Below are positions 6,149 to 8,390 of a DNA stretch of 8,390 nt, in pieces. The stretch is from positions 1-8,390 of the forward strand of contig JAJXTA010000093.1 of assembly GCA_021784265.1 (NCBI GenBank), read 5' to 3'. The stretch's first letter is position 1; each line of letters opens with the position of its first letter. A program made the translations under genes and the position numbers. Source of the DNA: a bacterium. GTDB taxonomy: Bacteria > Verrucomicrobiota > Verrucomicrobiia > Limisphaerales > J093. Below the pieces are notes generated by a model that did no database searches, had not been told where the DNA came from, and worked only from the letters and a program-made list of their open reading frames with translations.

Positions 6149-7228
6149 TCAGGGGCCGCGGCTCGCGCCGGCGGGAACGCTCGTGGGCGGATCCTGCGGC
6201 GGCTCGGTGGGGCGAATCAACGGTAACAACTTCGTCTCCAGCAAGTTATCGTCCCCGTCTAACGTCGCCGGGAAGAGGTGCCAGACCTCGACATGTTCGG
6301 CGGTGGCCCCGGGTGCCAGGGGCGCCAAGCGGCCCATCGTCTCCAGTTCCAGCATATCCCCGCCGGTATAGACCTCCACGTTGCAGCCTAAGTCGGCGTA
6401 GAGCGCCCGCGCGTCATAGCCGAAGCGCTTCACAAACAGCGTCCCGCCCCCCGCGTAGGCGGCCCAGCCAACGGTATTCATGAAGCCGATTTTCTGAGCT
6501 CGGTTCACCCCTGGGTCACACGCGATTTGGACATATTTCGTGCCCCAGGTGTACCGCGGGTCGCGCATGTCGGTGTAGGCCCAGAGCGTCATGGTCCGGG
6601 CTGGGAGCAGCCGCTCGGCATGGGCGACATACGGCTCCTGTGGCACAATCGCCCGTCCCGGCCCGGGCATGACACTGATGGACCACGGCATGGTCGTGAC
6701 GGGCTTGAGGCCGCGGTTGATCAACCGATGCCTCACCGTGACCCGGGCGCGGCTGGGGTCCATGACGATCTCCATCTCTTTTTGAAGGCCGGTGAGCGTT
6801 TCGGTGGGCGCCGTGAGGCGCAAGGTACCCTCGTGCCAATTCCATTGAACCGGCTGGTTGTCGGCCACGTAGGTGCGCTGTGGGTCCTCCGGCCCGTGCC
6901 AGAGACGGTGGCCACCGTAGATCCGAAAACCCTCCCCGCCCGTTTTGCCGAGCTGCTCCGGCCATTCGCGGAAGACGTTGCTGCCACCCAGAAGTCCGAA
7001 CCGGATGAGGCGCGGGCCCACGTCGGTGGTGGCCACCAGCTCGAGGACCCCGTTGCTCAACCGCACGCAATTGGGCCAGCCGCCGTACGCGACGCGTTCC
7101 ATGCTCACCGCCGCCTCGAGCCGAGCGCCCAGCAGTGCCAACGCCAAACACCCCGCCCCGACCCAGGCGCCCGAGCAAAAGCGAGGCGGTATTCCCCGGC
7201 AAACACCTGCTGATTGAGGCGGAGTCAT
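6149..7228 (-). CDS. Secreted DUF4380-like protein (mutarotase-like beta-sandwich), function unknown
   Basis: The 359-residue product has an N-terminal signal peptide: a hydrophobic stretch (about 22-35) and a likely cleavage near LEA-A (37-40). The mature part resembles the DUF4380 family, recalled from memory, which has a galactose-mutarotase-like fold and is common in Planctomycetota and Verrucomicrobiota. Telling segments are RLSNGVLELVATTDVGPRLI (56-75), GGSNVFRE (81-88), YGGHRLWHGPED (104-115), KIGFMNTVGWAAY (246-258), LFVKRFGY (264-271) and DMLELETMGRLAPLAPG (291-307). The conserved His/Arg/Trp around 107-110 and the acidic pair 294/296 would lie in the sugar-binding cleft if the fold holds. 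The last 20 or so residues are Pro-rich and probably disordered. A carbohydrate-binding or epimerase-like role is inference. ATG 7228 has no visible Shine-Dalgarno sequence. The gene follows the amidase gene after 113 bases. Confidence 0.78.
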   Translation of the reverse strand: MTPPQSAGVCRGIPPRFCSGAWVGAGCLALALLGARLEAAVSMERVAYGGWPNCVRLSNGVLELVATTDVGPRLIRFGLLGGSNVFREWPEQLGKTGGEGFRIYGGHRLWHGPEDPQRTYVADNQPVQWNWHEGTLRLTAPTETLTGLQKEMEIVMDPSRARVTVRHRLINRGLKPVTTMPWSISVMPGPGRAIVPQEPYVAHAERLLPARTMTLWAYTDMRDPRYTWGTKYVQIACDPGVNRAQKIGFMNTVGWAAYAGGGTLFVKRFGYDARALYADLGCNVEVYTGGDMLELETMGRLAPLAPGATAEHVEVWHLFPATLDGDDNLLETKLLPLIRPTEPPQDPPTSVPAGASRGP

Positions 7229-7341
7229 GCGCGGATGAAACCCGAGCGGCCGCGCTTTGGCAAGCGAACCTGGGCCGTGCGCACGCCACGGGGCGCGTAT
7301 CCCCCCCGCGTCAGGTTCAGACCGCGCTGGCCCGGTGGTCG
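7229..7341. other. Structured intergenic region between amidase and DUF4380-like genes
   Basis: These 113 gene-free bases contain an inverted repeat, GAACCTG (7266-7272) with CAGGTTC (7312-7318), enclosing 39 GC-rich bases that include the palindrome CGTGCGCACG (7276-7285) and a run of seven C (7301-7307). A small hairpin GCTT-TGGC-AAGC (7254-7265) and a GCGGCCGC palindrome (7246-7253) lie next to it. No T-run follows on the minus strand. It could be a rho-independent-like 3' end, a leader structure or chance in GC-rich DNA. Confidence 0.3.
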
Positions 7342-8373
7342 CTACCGCTCAGCCACAACCGCATCAACCCGCAAGGCGTCGGCGAGCGCCGCCGCCAGCT
7401 TCTGCCGAAACCCGCCGGAGCCGATCAGCCGGGCCTCGGCCGGATTGGAGAGATAGCCCCCTTCCACCAAGACCGCCGGACACGCTTGGCCGCGTAACAC
7501 CCCCATAAACCGGGCGTGACGCACGCCCCGGTCCGGCTCGGCGGTCTGCCGGACCAGCGCGCGGTGAAGGCGTACCGCCCAGAGGAGGTTCGCCCCATCA
7601 AACGCATTGTTGGGAAACACCAGGGTCAAATCGTCCTTCGCGTCGCGCACCAAGCTGGACGGCATGCCGACGGGAGTGAGGCAGTAGGTTTCCATCCCGT
7701 CCGCCTCCGGATGGGCCCCGGCCGAATTGAAATGCAGGCTCACGAAGAGGCCCGGGTGCCGCTGGTTGGCAAAGGCCACTCGCTGAGCGAGCGACACGTC
7801 CGTATCGTTGGTGCGGGTGAGCACCACCTGCCAGCCCTCCGCCACGAGCAACGGCCGCAGGCGCAAGGCCCAATCCAACGTGAACTCCTTCTCCCAGCGT
7901 CCGTCCAGAATGCTCCGGGTACCGGTGTTGCGTCCCCCGTGGCCGGGATCCAGCACCAGCAGCCGATTGGCTGGCGCCAGCCGGGTCGGCCCCAGCAGTA
8001 ATGGCGTCAACACCTTCGCCGCATCCAATGCCTGCACCATCGGCTGACCCGCGTCGAGCACCGGCGCATAAGCGAGCCAGAGCGCCATCCCCTGCCACCA
8101 AGCTTGGCGATGGTTGATCACCAGGACCAGCGTGCCCCTGGGCGCGGCCAGCGTATAGGCGAGCTCGGCGCCCCGCTGCCCGACCGTCGGCGCCGCCAGG
8201 CCGTGCTCCCGGCACCAACTCGCCAGCGCCAGCCAGAGAGGCCCACTCGCGACGGCGGGAGAGCTCGCGACCGGTGGGGCGCCGGGTGGCGCGGGCGCTG
8301 GACGCTCCGGAGCCTGGGCGGCGAGCGACGGAGCGCTGCCCGCGGGTGGGCTTGTCAGAGGGGTGATGCTCAC
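7342..8373 (-). CDS. N-acetylmuramoyl-L-alanine amidase (Amidase_3), possibly 5'-truncated by the window
   Basis: Zinc-dependent amidases of this family cut the bond between N-acetylmuramic acid and L-alanine in peptidoglycan, in the periplasm. The catalytic domain (about 136-335) shows LVLDPGHGG with H145, E161 in WEKEFTL, H214 in FVSLHFNSAG and E304 in VLVEGGYLSNPAEA: the complete zinc and catalytic set. GMETYCLTPVGMPSS (226-240) and the following 30 residues form an insertion I associate with verrucomicrobial relatives. Residues 46-127 (WWQGMALWLAYAP, LDAAKVLTPLL) look like a copper-amine-oxidase-N-type stalk domain, a cell-wall-related module. The first 45 residues are a Pro/Ala/Ser linker without a signal peptide. 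The frame stays open from the GTG at 8373 to the window edge, so the true start, probably with a signal sequence, may lie beyond 8390. Stop at 7342. Confidence 0.92.
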   Translation of the reverse strand: MSITPLTSPPAGSAPSLAAQAPERPAPAPPGAPPVASSPAVASGPLWLALASWCREHGLAAPTVGQRGAELAYTLAAPRGTLVLVINHRQAWWQGMALWLAYAPVLDAGQPMVQALDAAKVLTPLLLGPTRLAPANRLLVLDPGHGGRNTGTRSILDGRWEKEFTLDWALRLRPLLVAEGWQVVLTRTNDTDVSLAQRVAFANQRHPGLFVSLHFNSAGAHPEADGMETYCLTPVGMPSSLVRDAKDDLTLVFPNNAFDGANLLWAVRLHRALVRQTAEPDRGVRHARFMGVLRGQACPAVLVEGGYLSNPAEARLIGSGGFRQKLAAALADALRVDAVVAER

Positions 8374-8390
8374 GGCCCGCCGGGGAGCGG

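Noticed and set aside
5274..6483. Plus-strand open frames (5274-5921 and 5560-6483) opposite the coiled-coil gene
   Set aside because: They mirror the coiled-coil gene; that gene has a membrane helix, a coupled lipoprotein gene and a promoter, while the plus-strand frames give only Arg/Ser/Ala-rich or Gly/Leu-rich shadows.
6527..7213. A 228-residue plus-strand open frame opposite the DUF4380-like gene
   Set aside because: The minus-strand product has a signal peptide and family-like conserved segments; the plus-strand one has none.
1..8390. Mobile elements, CRISPR arrays, tRNA genes or defence genes
   Set aside because: I looked for direct repeats with regular spacing, terminal inverted repeats, transposase motifs and tRNA-like cloverleafs and saw none.

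Overview
The window is GC-rich, gene-dense chromosomal DNA. It most resembles a member of the Verrucomicrobiota (Limisphaerales/Pedosphaeraceae-like). That placement is an inference from three things: RNase Y next to secreted hydrolases, a secreted DUF4380-like protein, and small envelope proteins of a kind I associate with that phylum. No mobile element, CRISPR array, tRNA or rRNA is visible.

The plus-strand half (1-5061) is an information-processing and housekeeping cluster. It begins with a strong candidate 6S RNA (about 9-182), a regulator of RNA polymerase. The 6S candidate is followed by rarA (replication-fork AAA+ ATPase), then the gene for 5-formyltetrahydrofolate cyclo-ligase, then rny (membrane-anchored RNase Y), and last a secreted alpha/beta hydrolase. 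Gaps between the four protein genes are 28, 2 and 16 bases, so they look like one transcription unit. 6S RNA next to the cyclo-ligase gene is a well-known arrangement in Gammaproteobacteria (ssrS-ygfA); here rarA sits between them.

The minus-strand half (5092-8390) converges on the first cluster and encodes envelope or exported proteins. Read in its own direction it holds four genes: an N-acetylmuramoyl-L-alanine amidase whose 5' end may lie beyond the window; a secreted DUF4380-like protein with a mutarotase-type beta-sandwich; a single-pass membrane protein with a long Thr/Lys/Glu-rich coiled coil and a small beta-rich C-terminal domain; and a 58-residue lipoprotein starting 2 bases after it. 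The last two are probably co-transcribed, and a good sigma70-type promoter lies just upstream of the coiled-coil gene.

Most of the window is ordinary housekeeping content. The points most worth a second look are the 6S RNA and its linkage, the uncharacterised coiled-coil protein plus lipoprotein pair, and the lack of recognisable Shine-Dalgarno sequences in front of all eight protein genes. I found no convincing sign of a wholly new defence or mobile system.
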